Origin: Gordonia lacunae
Lineage (GTDB): Bacteria > Actinomycetota > Actinomycetes > Mycobacteriales > Mycobacteriaceae
Direction of reading: 5' to 3'
DNA: 64,000 nucleotides
NCBI RefSeq assembly: GCF_002149015.1
Contig: NZ_NGFO01000031.1
Location: 1 to 64,000 of the forward strand
Shown here in pieces: positions 54,610 through 62,699 of the stretch. The stretch's first letter is position 1. Every line of letters starts with the position of its first letter. The position numbers and the translations under genes were made by a program. The notes under the pieces are model-generated. The model did not search any database and was not told where the DNA came from. It saw only the letters and a program-made list of their open reading frames with translations.

Positions 54610-55659
54610 ATGGACAAGATCGGCAAATCCGGCGCACACCGGTGCCCACGCCCGCGCGGTCGCCGCCCGGCCGGGGCCCTGCTCGGCTGCGCATTGGCCG
54701 CATCGCTGACCGTGACGGCCCCGGCCGTCGCCCAGGCGGCCGCGCCCGGTGTTGCCTTACCGGTCCCGGTGGTTCCCTCGTCATCGACGCCAGGCGGAGA
54801 GGTGCTGCCCGGCAACGCCTTCCGGATCGCGCGTGTCGACGCCGCGCTGGTGTCGGATGCCGGCCCGGTGGTGATCGGCCAGTGGCCGGAGGTGACCTCG
54901 GTCGTCCCGTCGTCGTCGCCGCGGCACCTACGGCCGCTCGGCCAGGTGAGGGTGCCGGTCGCGGCCGATGCCGGTGACCGGGTCCGGGTCGGCAACCTCG
55001 ATCTGACCCGTCCGAGCGCGTTGTCGCCGGAGCTGGCGGCCCAGATCTCGGCAGGGGCCGGTGAGATCGTCCAGGGCATCTCGGATGTGTTGCGGAGCAA
55101 CGGTGTTCCGGCCGCCCGCGCGGACCGGGTGGCCGAACAGATGGTCGGTGACGCGGCAGTGGGCGGCGTCATCGGCGCCGGGGTGGCCGCGCCACTCTCC
55201 CTCGCGGTCGGTGGCGTTGTGGGTGCCCCGTTGGGCCTGATACTCGCGTTGCCGTTGTGGCCCACCGGACTCGTCGTCGGGCCGTTGGTGGGGACGGCGG
55301 TGGTCGCCACCCTCGTCGCGCTGCCCGCGGTCGCGGCGGGTGTCGCGATCGGCGCCGCGCACGGTTACGACAAAGGCTGGAAGGTCCCGATCAACGGGCC
55401 CCGGCACCTGCGCACGGATACCACCGAGGTGTCGACCGAACGGGTCGTCGTCCCGCATCAGGCGAAGCACGCCGCACCCGCGCCGGTCGTTGTCCCCGAG
55501 GTCACCGCACCCGTCGTCCGGCAGGTGGCCCCGACTCCCGCGGTGAAGCGGGTCGAACCCATGCGGACCGTCGGGAGTGGTCCGGCGGACTGCTCGATCG
55601 TGCGCAAGGTGGAGGTGGCACTGCAGGGCGGTGCGCTCGGCACCTGCGAAGCAGGGTGA
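54610..55659 (+). CDS. Exported, glycine-zipper-like membrane protein downstream of the NRPS
   Basis: The 349-residue product has a long basic signal peptide ending near AVAQAAA (residues 40-47), a soluble region, then a hydrophobic Gly/Ala/Val-rich block (about residues 182-258) with repeated small-xxx-small spacing (GVIGAGVAAP, GGVVGAPLG, VVGPLVG) that could form paired membrane helices. A Pro/Val-rich tail ends in DCSIVRK...GTCEAG, whose two Cys may pair. ATG 54610 has GAGG six bases upstream; an in-frame ATG at 54598 overlaps the NRPS stop. Such close linkage suggests cotranscription and a role in export of, or immunity to, the peptide, which is unproven. No family recognised with confidence. 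Confidence 0.75.
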   Translation: MDKIGKSGAHRCPRPRGRRPAGALLGCALAASLTVTAPAVAQAAAPGVALPVPVVPSSSTPGGEVLPGNAFRIARVDAALVSDAGPVVIGQWPEVTSVVPSSSPRHLRPLGQVRVPVAADAGDRVRVGNLDLTRPSALSPELAAQISAGAGEIVQGISDVLRSNGVPAARADRVAEQMVGDAAVGGVIGAGVAAPLSLAVGGVVGAPLGLILALPLWPTGLVVGPLVGTAVVATLVALPAVAAGVAIGAAHGYDKGWKVPINGPRHLRTDTTEVSTERVVVPHQAKHAAPAPVVVPEVTAPVVRQVAPTPAVKRVEPMRTVGSGPADCSIVRKVEVALQGGALGTCEAG

Positions 55660-56152
55660 CCGGCGGGACAACGACCGCGCCGACGTACTGCGTCGCACGA
55701 TCTGCGGTTCCGCTCGATGGTGCGAGCGGGACGCGGATCGGGCTCGTCTCACTGTGGAGTCAAGAAGGCACAGGAGCGGTCCCGAGGTGGGTTGCTGAGC
55801 TCCGGCACGACAAGGGCCACGACCATCACTTCGATCCCGAGGGTTCTCCACAGGCCTGATATCCCGACATCGTCGACTGTGCAGGAGATTTCGTCGAGTG
55901 TGCGTCCATCGTTGACCGTGGTCAACGTCCGACCCCTCGTTGCCGATTCTGGCGCACGAGTGGCGGATGCGCGGTGCCGCCCCTGCCAGGAGGGATGCCC
56001 GCGAACCGGGGGGCGTATCCGACCTGTGCGCTTCACGTCAGAACGGTCCAGAGTGCGAAGAGGTACTCGGGAGCTCTGGGGTGAGGGTGCTCTGGACGAG
56101 TTCTGGTGTCCTGCTGACGCCTCGGGTCGGGTCGACGTCTGCGCAGTGGTGC
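55660..56152. other. Spacer between NRPS locus and TetR gene, no gene seen
   Basis: No open frame here has convincing coding character on either strand. It contains a perfect 18-base palindrome (55910-55927) and two similar CGTCGASTGTGC stretches at about 55871 and 55893. No terminator with a U-tract is evident after the secreted-protein gene. Confidence 0.55.
55910..55927. promoter_or_regulatory. 18-base palindrome, possible operator
   Basis: CGTTGACCGTGGTCAACG has perfect 8-bp arms around GT. It contains a TTGACC hexamer on both strands. It is 226 bases from the nearest gene end and no start codon follows closely, so its target is unclear. Confidence 0.3.
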
Positions 56153-56806
56153 CTATGAACCCGCCCCGATCCGGTGCTCGACGAGCATCTCGATCGCGTC
56201 GACGACGGTGGCGGCGAGTCCGGCGGCCGTGTGCTCGCCGAGTTCGCCGCGCTGCTCGTCGGCGCGCATCATGATGACCGACTCCACCAGCCGGAAGGGG
56301 AGCAGCGTGCGCTGGTCGGTGTCATCGCCGAGCGCCGCGGCGGCCAGCGCGGCATAGGAGTCGGCCAATTCCTGTCGGTCCGAGCGGAATTCGGCGAAGC
56401 GCTGATCGGCGACCTCGGGCAGCAGATACAGCGCCCCGAGGTTCCAGCGCGATCGCGCCAGCTGGTCGACGTCGAAGCGCGCGAGTTCCAGTAGCCGGGT
56501 CAGCGCGGGCTCGTCTCCGCCGAGGAGTTCCCGTGCGCGTTCGAGCGAGGCGACGACGGTCGTCTCCAGCAAGGTCGCGAGGATGTCGTCCTTGGTGCGG
56601 AAGTAGTGGTACATCGACGCCTGCCGGATTCCCACCGCCTCGGCGATCATCCGCGTCGACGTCCCGGTGTACCCATGGCGGGTGAACAATTCGGCGGCGG
56701 CGTCGAGGATCTCCTCGCGCGCGGTCTGCCCGCGTCGTCGTGCCGGCACCAGGCGCGGACGGCCGCGACCGATCGGAGTCGGGGCCGCGCTCGGGCCGGT
56801 CGGCAT
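56153..56806 (-). CDS. TetR-family regulator of the guanidine/urea locus
   Basis: This 217-residue protein has a standard TetR DNA-binding domain (ILDAAAELFTRHGYTGTSTRMIAEAVGIRQASMYHYFRTKDD) after a short basic N terminus. ATG 56806 is set by GAGGAGA seven bases upstream; an in-frame start at 56863 would add 19 residues without a ribosome site. It is divergent from the APC permease gene and lies beside an inverted repeat that is a good candidate operator. TetR proteins in this position are usual in actinobacterial urea-amidolyase-associated clusters. The effector may be guanidine, urea or a downstream intermediate. Confidence 0.9.
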   Translation of the reverse strand: MPTGPSAAPTPIGRGRPRLVPARRRGQTAREEILDAAAELFTRHGYTGTSTRMIAEAVGIRQASMYHYFRTKDDILATLLETTVVASLERARELLGGDEPALTRLLELARFDVDQLARSRWNLGALYLLPEVADQRFAEFRSDRQELADSYAALAAAALGDDTDQRTLLPFRLVESVIMMRADEQRGELGEHTAAGLAATVVDAIEMLVEHRIGAGS

Positions 56807-56947
56807 GCTCGTCTCCTCAGTACGGTCGGCGGATTTCTCGACCCTAGCCGACGGTTCGGGCACTTCTGCCGTCCATGAACCCGCAGGTCGGGGTAATCCC
56901 AGGCGCGTAACGGGGACGTAACCGGAGTTTTCACGACCGGAACAATC

Positions 56948-56993
56948 CTGTCAATCGATAGAAATCCGGGAGGTCTTATCTATCAGGTGACAG
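56948..56993. promoter_or_regulatory. Long inverted repeat upstream of the permease, candidate TetR operator
   Basis: CTGTCAATCGATAGA (56948-56962) and TCTATCAGGTGACAG (56979-56993) are inverted with 12 of 15 positions matching, separated by 16 bases. The outer CTGTCA/TGACAG and inner GATAGA/TCTATC pairs are exact. It lies about 60 bases before the permease start. It may bind two TetR dimers or fold in RNA. Confidence 0.6.
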
Positions 56994-57055
56994 GAAACAG
57001 TGCCTGACCCACCGTTGCTCAACGTGGAGCTTCTTCTCTGAAAGGAAGACCGCGC

Positions 57056-58621
57056 ATGACCTCCACCCCCGAAGTGGCTCCCGCGACGACGCCCTCCTCG
57101 CCCGCCGGAGATGCCGACGCACACGATCTCTCGGCGCTCGGCTACGACCAGCAACTCCATCGCTCGCTCGGCAAGTTCGCGTCCTTCGCCGCCGGGTTCT
57201 CCTTCGTCTCCATCCTGACCACCATCTTCCAGCTGTTCGGCCTGGGGTTCGGTTTCGGCGGCCCGGCCTTCTTCTGGACCTGGCCGATCGTCTACGCCGG
57301 CCAATTCCTGGTCGCCTTGTGCTTCGCCGAAATTGCTGCGCGGTATCCGATCTCGGGCGCGATCTACCAGTGGTCCCGCCGGATGGGCGGCGAGGTCGTC
57401 GGCTGGTTCGGCGGGTGGTTCATGATGATCGCTCAGGTGGTCACCGCCGCCGCGGCCGCGATCGCCCTGCAGGTCGTCCTGCCGTCGATCTGGATCGGCT
57501 TCCAGATCATCGGCGACGACCCGACCCTGACCACCACGAGTGGTGCGGCTAATGCGGTGCTGCTCGGTTCGGTCCTGCTGGTGGTCGTGACCGCGATCAA
57601 CTGTGTCGGCGTCCGGTGGATGAGCCGGGTCAACAGCATCGGCGTCGTCTGCGAACTCGTCGGTGTCGTCGCGGTGATCCTGGCACTGTTCACCCACGCC
57701 CAGCGCGGCCCCGACGTCGTCTTCGACACCGGCGTTCCCGGTCAGCAACCCGGGTACATCTGGGCGTTCATCGTGTCCGGTTTGATGGCCGCTTACGTCA
57801 TGGTCGGTTTCGGGTCGGCGGGTGAACTGGCCGAGGAGACCCGGGATCCGCGGCGCGTCGCGCCTCGCACGATCCGGATGGCGCTGACCGTCTCGGCCAT
57901 CGGCGGCGGGCTGATGCTGCTCGGCACCCTGATGGCGGCGCCCACCCTCGACGAGCAACTCGCGACCGGCGGTCTGCCATACGTTCTCGATTCGGTGCTG
58001 GGCAGCTTCTGGGGCAAGGTGCTCCTCGCCGACGTGGCGGTGGCCATCTTCATCTGCACCCTCGCCATCCAGACCGCCTGCTCGCGGCTGATGTTCTCGA
58101 TGGCCCGCGACGGCCGGCTCCCGTTCTCGGCGCAACTGTCCCATGTCAACAGCCGCACCGGGACCCCGATCCTCCCGTCGATCCTGATCGGTGTGCTCTG
58201 CATCGGCATCCTGCTCGTGAACGTCGGCAACTCCGCGATCTTCGCGACCCTGGCCAGCGTGTGCATCATCCTGATCTACCTGGCCTATCTCGCCGTCACC
58301 GGTCCGATGCTCTACCGACGGTTCCAGGGCTGGCCGCATCGCGGCGGCCGGGACAACCCGACCGTCGACGCCGGTGGCCGAAAGCTGTTCAGCCTGGGCC
58401 GGTTCGGGATCGTGGTGAACGCTCTCGCCGTCCTCTACGGCGCCCTCATGGTGATCAACCTGGCGTGGCCGCGGGCCGAGGTGTTCGACCCGGCGGGCGA
58501 GATGCCGATCCTGCGGTGGGCCGGCCCCATCTGCATCGTGGCGACGGTCCTCGTCGGCATCGCGTGCTACCCACGCGGCAAGGAGCACCCGCGGCCGGTG
58601 AGCACCAATCCGTCCGCGTGA
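57056..58621 (+). CDS. APC-family permease of the guanidine/urea locus
   Basis: The 521-residue protein has about twelve membrane spans and the amino acid/polyamine/organocation pattern: a first span FASFAAGFSFVSILTTIFQ, GGPAFFWTWPIVYAGQ, and AEIAARYPISGAIYQWSRR. It probably imports the substrate of the downstream enzymes, guanidine or a related amine, by cation coupling. AAAGGAAG lies eight bases before ATG 57056. It is followed by nearly 400 bases of repeats before the enzyme genes, so the operon either reads through them or has a second promoter. Confidence 0.9.
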   Translation: MTSTPEVAPATTPSSPAGDADAHDLSALGYDQQLHRSLGKFASFAAGFSFVSILTTIFQLFGLGFGFGGPAFFWTWPIVYAGQFLVALCFAEIAARYPISGAIYQWSRRMGGEVVGWFGGWFMMIAQVVTAAAAAIALQVVLPSIWIGFQIIGDDPTLTTTSGAANAVLLGSVLLVVVTAINCVGVRWMSRVNSIGVVCELVGVVAVILALFTHAQRGPDVVFDTGVPGQQPGYIWAFIVSGLMAAYVMVGFGSAGELAEETRDPRRVAPRTIRMALTVSAIGGGLMLLGTLMAAPTLDEQLATGGLPYVLDSVLGSFWGKVLLADVAVAIFICTLAIQTACSRLMFSMARDGRLPFSAQLSHVNSRTGTPILPSILIGVLCIGILLVNVGNSAIFATLASVCIILIYLAYLAVTGPMLYRRFQGWPHRGGRDNPTVDAGGRKLFSLGRFGIVVNALAVLYGALMVINLAWPRAEVFDPAGEMPILRWAGPICIVATVLVGIACYPRGKEHPRPVSTNPSA

Positions 58622-58628
58622 GGCCCTC

Positions 58629-58765
58629 TGCTCCCTGCGGAGCGCACGCGCCGCTCCACCTGCTCCCTGAGGAGCGCACGTGCCGCTCCACCTGCTCCAC
58701 CTGCTTCCTGCGGAGCGCACGCGCCGCTCCACCTGCTCCCTGAGGAGCGCACGCGCCGTTCCACC
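58629..58765. repeat. Tandem array of four 32-bp repeat units
   Basis: Units are 58629-58660, 58661-58692, 58702-58733 and 58734-58765, each like TGCTCCCTGAGGAGCGCACG followed by CGCCGCTCCACC, with one to three changes. A 9-base partial unit (58693-58701) separates the second and third. There are no unique spacers, so it is not CRISPR. Confidence 0.92.
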
Positions 58766-58766
58766 T

Positions 58767-58869
58767 GCTCCCTGAGGAGCGCCCGGAGCTTGCGGAGGGC
58801 GCGTCACGAAGGGTCTCGCGACCGACGCTCGGAACCCTTCGTGACGCTCGCAAGCTCGCTCCTCAGGGA
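58767..58869. repeat. 103-bp palindromic element, copy of 22214-22320
   Basis: The left arm (GCTCCCTGAGGAGCG, CGGAGCTTGCG, TCACGAAGGGT) is identical to the copy at 22214. The right arm (ACCCTTCGTGA, GCAAGCTCGCTCCTCAGGGA) is also shared, while the loop differs (CTCGCGACCGACGCTCGGA). Loop divergence with conserved arms is typical of a hairpin under selection or recent copying. Confidence 0.9.
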
Positions 58870-58882
58870 TCGGGGTTCTCGC

Positions 58883-58956
58883 GAGGAGCGAAACGACCGA
58901 CCCCTGCTTCCTGAGGTGCGACGAGCAAAACGACCGACCCCTGCTCCCTGAGGTGC
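58883..58956. repeat. Two 37-bp tandem units, repeat family
   Basis: Units 58883-58919 and 58920-58956 share AAACGACCGACCCCTGCT, then CCTGAGGTGC with one base change. They lead into TGAGGTGCGAGGAGCGATAGC, a motif also seen near 15784. Confidence 0.85.
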
Positions 58957-59019
58957 GAGGAGCGATAGCGACGAGCCTCGAAGGGCACACCGAACAGTCT
59001 CTACGACAAGGAGTTCCGA

Positions 59020-59883
59020 ATGAGCACGATCACTGCTGCGGGTACCGGCACCACCACCGGTGCACGCGAACACGCTCGCGCGCAGGCCGGCGCGATCACC
59101 GACAGCATGCCGGTGGTGCCGGCCTCGAACTGGCCCGCCCCGCCGGCCGACGTGCCGGCGGCCTCGCTGACCTGGGCGGAGACCGTTCCCGGCGGTCGAT
59201 ACACCAGCAAGGTGCTGGCTCGGGGAACCCGGCTGCGGTTCTCCGACGTCGCCGGCGCGGCGTGCGCACACCTGCTGCTCTGGCGCGCCGACGCCCCGTG
59301 GGAGCGTCTCAACGTCGCCGACACCGTCAAAGTCCCGTGGCAGGCCTATCTGGGAGCGGGCCATCCGCTGCTCAGTGATCAGGGTCGGGTCTTGGCCACC
59401 GTCGTCGCCGACGACTCCGGCCATCACGACGCGCTGTGCGGCACATCCACGCTCGCCGGCAACACGGCGAAATACGGTTCGGGCGAGGTGCATTCGGCGA
59501 GTCCCGCCGGTCGCGAACTGTTCACACTCGCGGCGGCGAAACACGGCCTGACACCGACGGACGTCGCCCCGTCGCTGTCGTTCTTCCACGGCGTCACCGT
59601 CGACGCCGACGGAACGCTGCGCTCGATCGGCAGCGCGGGCCCCGGCCGGACGGTGGACCTCATCCTGCATCTGCCGTGCACGGTGGCCCTCGCCAACACC
59701 GCCCATCCGCTCGATCCCTCGCCCGACTTCGGCACCACCTCGCTGGAAGTACTGGCGTGGCAGGCACAGAGCGATCTCGACACCCTGCTGGCCGAGGTCG
59801 CCGGCACCGACCCCGAATACCAGCGCGCTGTCGCCAACTCCGAAGACGTCTGGGCCGCGGCTCATCACCGAGTCGTCCAGTAG
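59020..59883 (+). CDS. DUF1989 protein, urea-amidolyase-associated protein 1 (CgdA/CgdB-type carboxyguanidine deiminase subunit)
   Basis: The 287-residue protein is a DUF1989 member with the conserved metal/active-site region VVADDSGHHDALCGTST (Asp, His, Cys) near residues 127-143 and a later LSFFHGVTVDADG. Proteins of this type act as pairs; they were long named only as urea-carboxylase-associated, and are now known in several bacteria to form the carboxyguanidine deiminase CgdAB that hydrolyses carboxyguanidine to allophanate and ammonia. AAGGAG precedes ATG 59020. It is followed by its partner after 15 bases. That this strain degrades guanidine rather than urea is inferred. Confidence 0.88.
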   Translation: MSTITAAGTGTTTGAREHARAQAGAITDSMPVVPASNWPAPPADVPAASLTWAETVPGGRYTSKVLARGTRLRFSDVAGAACAHLLLWRADAPWERLNVADTVKVPWQAYLGAGHPLLSDQGRVLATVVADDSGHHDALCGTSTLAGNTAKYGSGEVHSASPAGRELFTLAAAKHGLTPTDVAPSLSFFHGVTVDADGTLRSIGSAGPGRTVDLILHLPCTVALANTAHPLDPSPDFGTTSLEVLAWQAQSDLDTLLAEVAGTDPEYQRAVANSEDVWAAAHHRVVQ

Positions 59884-59898
59884 AGAGGACCACCCATC

Positions 59899-60579
59899 GT
59901 GACCGAGACACATTCCACAGTCATCACCGATGTCACGTCGGCGCCCGCCGCCGAACTCGCCCTCGTCCCCGGCACCGTCGTCGGTGACGCACAGGTGGGC
60001 GAGCGGTCACCGTGGTCGGGTGTCGTCGCCGCCGGCGACGTGCTCACCATCGTCGACCTGCACGGCAATCAGGCCGTCGACACGCTCTTCTATGCGGCCG
60101 ACGACACCACGCGACGGTATTCGGCCCAGGCGACCATCGCCGCGCAGGGCAACATCTTCCTGACCACCGGCAGCGTCATCCGCGATCATGACTCCGCGCC
60201 GCTGATGACGATCATCGCCGACGAGGTCGGCAACCACGACACTCTCGGCGGCGCATGCTCGCAGGAGTCGAACACGCTGCGGTACGGCCACCACACCAAG
60301 CACCAGCACGCATGCGTGGAGAACTTTCTCATCGAGGGCAGCCGCCATGGACTGGGCAAGGCCGACCTCGTCGGCAACGTGAACTTCTTCATGAACGTGC
60401 CGGTCGATCCCGACGGCTCGCTGGGCATCGTCGACGGGTTGTCCGCGCCCGGCAAGCGACTGGCGTTACGGGCCGAGGTCGACACCCTGGTGCTCATCTC
60501 GAACTGCCCGCAGATCAACAACCCCTGCAACGGATTCGATCCCACCGCGGTCCGTGTCATCGTCACCCGGCCGTCCTGA
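59899..60579 (+). CDS. DUF1989 protein, urea-amidolyase-associated protein 2 (CgdA/CgdB-type carboxyguanidine deiminase subunit)
   Basis: This 226-residue DUF1989 partner has DLHGNQAVDTLFYAA, ADEVGNHDTLGGACSQESN (metal/active-site Asp, His, Cys), NVNFFMNVPVDPDG and a C-terminal SNCPQINNPCNGFDPT. These match the second subunit of the CgdAB pair. It starts with GTG 59899, 15 bases after the first subunit, consistent with cotranslation of a heteromer. It lacks a signal peptide and is cytoplasmic. Confidence 0.88.
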   Translation: MTETHSTVITDVTSAPAAELALVPGTVVGDAQVGERSPWSGVVAAGDVLTIVDLHGNQAVDTLFYAADDTTRRYSAQATIAAQGNIFLTTGSVIRDHDSAPLMTIIADEVGNHDTLGGACSQESNTLRYGHHTKHQHACVENFLIEGSRHGLGKADLVGNVNFFMNVPVDPDGSLGIVDGLSAPGKRLALRAEVDTLVLISNCPQINNPCNGFDPTAVRVIVTRPS

Positions 60580-60635
60580 GATCCGTGTCCACCACGCCCC
60601 CGGGCGTCGACAAGTCCGACGAGGAATCCACCATC

Positions 60636-62699
60636 ATGACTGCCACCACCCCGGGTGCCGTGACCGTTCTCCGGTCCGGTCCACTCACCACGATCCAGGA
60701 CTGGCCCGGCCGGGTCGGGTACTGGAAGGTCGGCGTACCGCCGTCCGGTCCGATGGACGACCTGTCCTTCCGGCTCGCCAACCTCGCCGTCGGCAATCCC
60801 GAGACCGCCGCTGGCCTCGAGATCACCCTCATGGGTCCCGCCCTGCGGTTCGGCCGGTCCGCGGTCGTCGCCGTCACCGGCGCGCCGGTCCCCGTTACGG
60901 TGAACGGAACAACTGTGCCGCAATGGGTTCCGCTCAGACTCGAGGAGGGAGACGTCCTCGACGTCGGTTCGATCGGTGCTCTGGGGATGCGCGCGTACAT
61001 CGCGGTGTCGGGCGGGCTCGACGTCGCCGATCATCTCGGGAGCCGGTCGACCTTCACCATGGGCCGGTTCGGCGGACTCGACGGCCGTGCGCTGGTCGCT
61101 GACGATCGTCTCGAACTGTTGGACGGGCCGCTCGGCACGCCGCGACGCATTCTCGGCGACGAGCAGCCGGCCTTCACCAACTCCTGGCAGCTGGCGGTCA
61201 CCGTGGGACCCCACGGAGCCCCGGAGTTCTTCACCGACGAGGACATCGCCGACCTGTTCGCCACCGACTACGAGGTGCATTTCAACTCCGACCGGACCGG
61301 CATCCGATTGATCGGCCCCCGACCTTCGTGGGCACGCGATGACGGCGGCGAGGCCGGGCTGCACCCGTCGAACATCCATGACACCGCGTACTCCGTCGGT
61401 GCACTCGACTTCACCGGGGACACACCGATCCTGCTCGGTCCGGACGGGCCGAGTCTCGGTGGATTCGTCTGTCCGGTGACCGTGACGACCGCGCAACGGT
61501 GGAAGCTCGGCCAGCTGAAGCCGGGGGACACGGTCCGGTTCGTCGCGGTACGCGGCGACCAGGCGGCCTCGCCCACCGAACTCGGGCTGGGCCGGCGCTC
61601 CTGCTTCGTCGACGTCCTGTCGTCGGGCGGGGACACCGACAACGGAATCCTCGGAGCCACCACGACAGCCGACGGATCGACCTCGGTGACGTACCGGCGG
61701 TCCGGCGACGACAACGTGCTCGTCGAGTACGGCGAGATGCACCTCGACCTGGCCCTGCGCGCCCGGGTCCATGCGCTGGCCGAGCGGATCGCCGCCGAGA
61801 AGCCGCGCGGCCTCATCGACCTCACGCCGGGTATCCGCTCGCTGCAGGTGAAGGCCGACCCGGACGTGTGGTCGCAGACGCAGATGCTGGCGTGGCTGAC
61901 CGAATGCGAGAGCCAGTTGCCGGCCGCCGAGGACCTCGTGGTGCCGAGCCGTACTGTGCACCTGCCCTTGTCGTGGGACGATCCCGCCACCAGGGAGGCG
62001 ATCGAACGGTACATGCTGGGCGTGCGATCGGATGCGCCGTGGTGCCCGTGGAACATCGAGTTCATCCGGCGCATGAACGGCCTGGACTCCGTCGACGACG
62101 TGTACCGCACCGTTTTCGACGCCAGCTACCTCGTGCTCGGCCTGGGGGACGTCTATCTCGGTGCACCGGTGGCCGTTCCGCTCGACCCACGGCATCGCCT
62201 CGTCACGACCAAGTACAACCCGGCGCGCACCTGGACTCCGGAGAACGCGGTGGGGATCGGCGGCGCCTATCTCTGCATCTACGGCATGGAGGGCCCGGGC
62301 GGTTATCAGTTCGTCGGCCGGACGACGCAGGTCTGGAATCACCGGCACCCGTTGCCGGCGCCGGGATTCGACCCCGAACATCCGTGGCTCCTGCGGTTCT
62401 TCGACCGAATCCAGTGGTACCCGGTGAGTTCGGCGGAACTTCTCGACATGCGGGCCGACGTCGCCGCCGGGCGCGGGGACAGCACGAAGATCGTCGACGG
62501 CGAGTTCTCGCTGGCCGCGCACCAGAGCTTCCTCGACGAGCACGCCGCCGACATCGCGACCCGGCGGAACACGATGGAGATCGCTCGTGCGGAAGAGCGT
62601 GAACGATGGTCGATGCAGGGTGAATTCGCCGCGAAAGCGGCGGGGGTCGGCCTCGCCGACACCGCGGGGATCGCAGACGACGAGGAGCGGGTGGCATGA
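60636..62699 (+). CDS. Carboxyltransferase-only urea/guanidine carboxylase
   Basis: The 687-residue protein contains the biotin-dependent carboxyltransferase halves of urea/guanidine carboxylase: a KipA/AHS2-like N-terminal domain (TIQDWPGRVGYWKVGVPPSGPMD) and a KipI/AHS1-like C-terminal domain (DLTPGIRSLQVKADP, then the GGAYLCIYGMEGPGGYQFVGR region), ending in a helical tail. Usual one-chain enzymes are about 1,200 residues, with a biotin carboxylase in front and a biotinyl domain behind. Here neither an ATP-grasp domain nor a biotin-lysine (AMKM) motif is present. A separate biotin carboxylase/carrier protein is therefore required and is not in the window. ATG 60636 has GAGGA ten bases upstream, and its stop overlaps the allophanate hydrolase start. 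Confidence 0.9.
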   Translation: MTATTPGAVTVLRSGPLTTIQDWPGRVGYWKVGVPPSGPMDDLSFRLANLAVGNPETAAGLEITLMGPALRFGRSAVVAVTGAPVPVTVNGTTVPQWVPLRLEEGDVLDVGSIGALGMRAYIAVSGGLDVADHLGSRSTFTMGRFGGLDGRALVADDRLELLDGPLGTPRRILGDEQPAFTNSWQLAVTVGPHGAPEFFTDEDIADLFATDYEVHFNSDRTGIRLIGPRPSWARDDGGEAGLHPSNIHDTAYSVGALDFTGDTPILLGPDGPSLGGFVCPVTVTTAQRWKLGQLKPGDTVRFVAVRGDQAASPTELGLGRRSCFVDVLSSGGDTDNGILGATTTADGSTSVTYRRSGDDNVLVEYGEMHLDLALRARVHALAERIAAEKPRGLIDLTPGIRSLQVKADPDVWSQTQMLAWLTECESQLPAAEDLVVPSRTVHLPLSWDDPATREAIERYMLGVRSDAPWCPWNIEFIRRMNGLDSVDDVYRTVFDASYLVLGLGDVYLGAPVAVPLDPRHRLVTTKYNPARTWTPENAVGIGGAYLCIYGMEGPGGYQFVGRTTQVWNHRHPLPAPGFDPEHPWLLRFFDRIQWYPVSSAELLDMRADVAAGRGDSTKIVDGEFSLAAHQSFLDEHAADIATRRNTMEIARAEERERWSMQGEFAAKAAGVGLADTAGIADDEERVA

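Larger units (their letters stand above)
58622..59019. other. Repeat-filled spacer inside the guanidine/urea locus
   Basis: Almost all of this interval is dispersed-repeat sequence: a 32-bp tandem array, a 103-bp palindrome and paired 37-bp units, ending with CGAGCCTCGAAGGG. The last 30 bases hold AAGGAG, the ribosome site of the next gene. No gene is present. Confidence 0.8.

Noticed and set aside
56864-57055. Guanidine (ykkC-type) riboswitch before the permease
   Set aside because: I looked for the conserved ACGG/GGGACAAA-type core and found none by eye. A covariance search would settle it.
58629-58765. 32-bp regularly spaced repeats resembling a CRISPR array
   Set aside because: Units abut directly with no unique spacers, and there are no cas genes.
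56951-58990. A 679-codon open frame on the minus strand across the permease
   Set aside because: It is the complement of a clear APC permease. The predicted peptide is low complexity and starts in repeat sequence.
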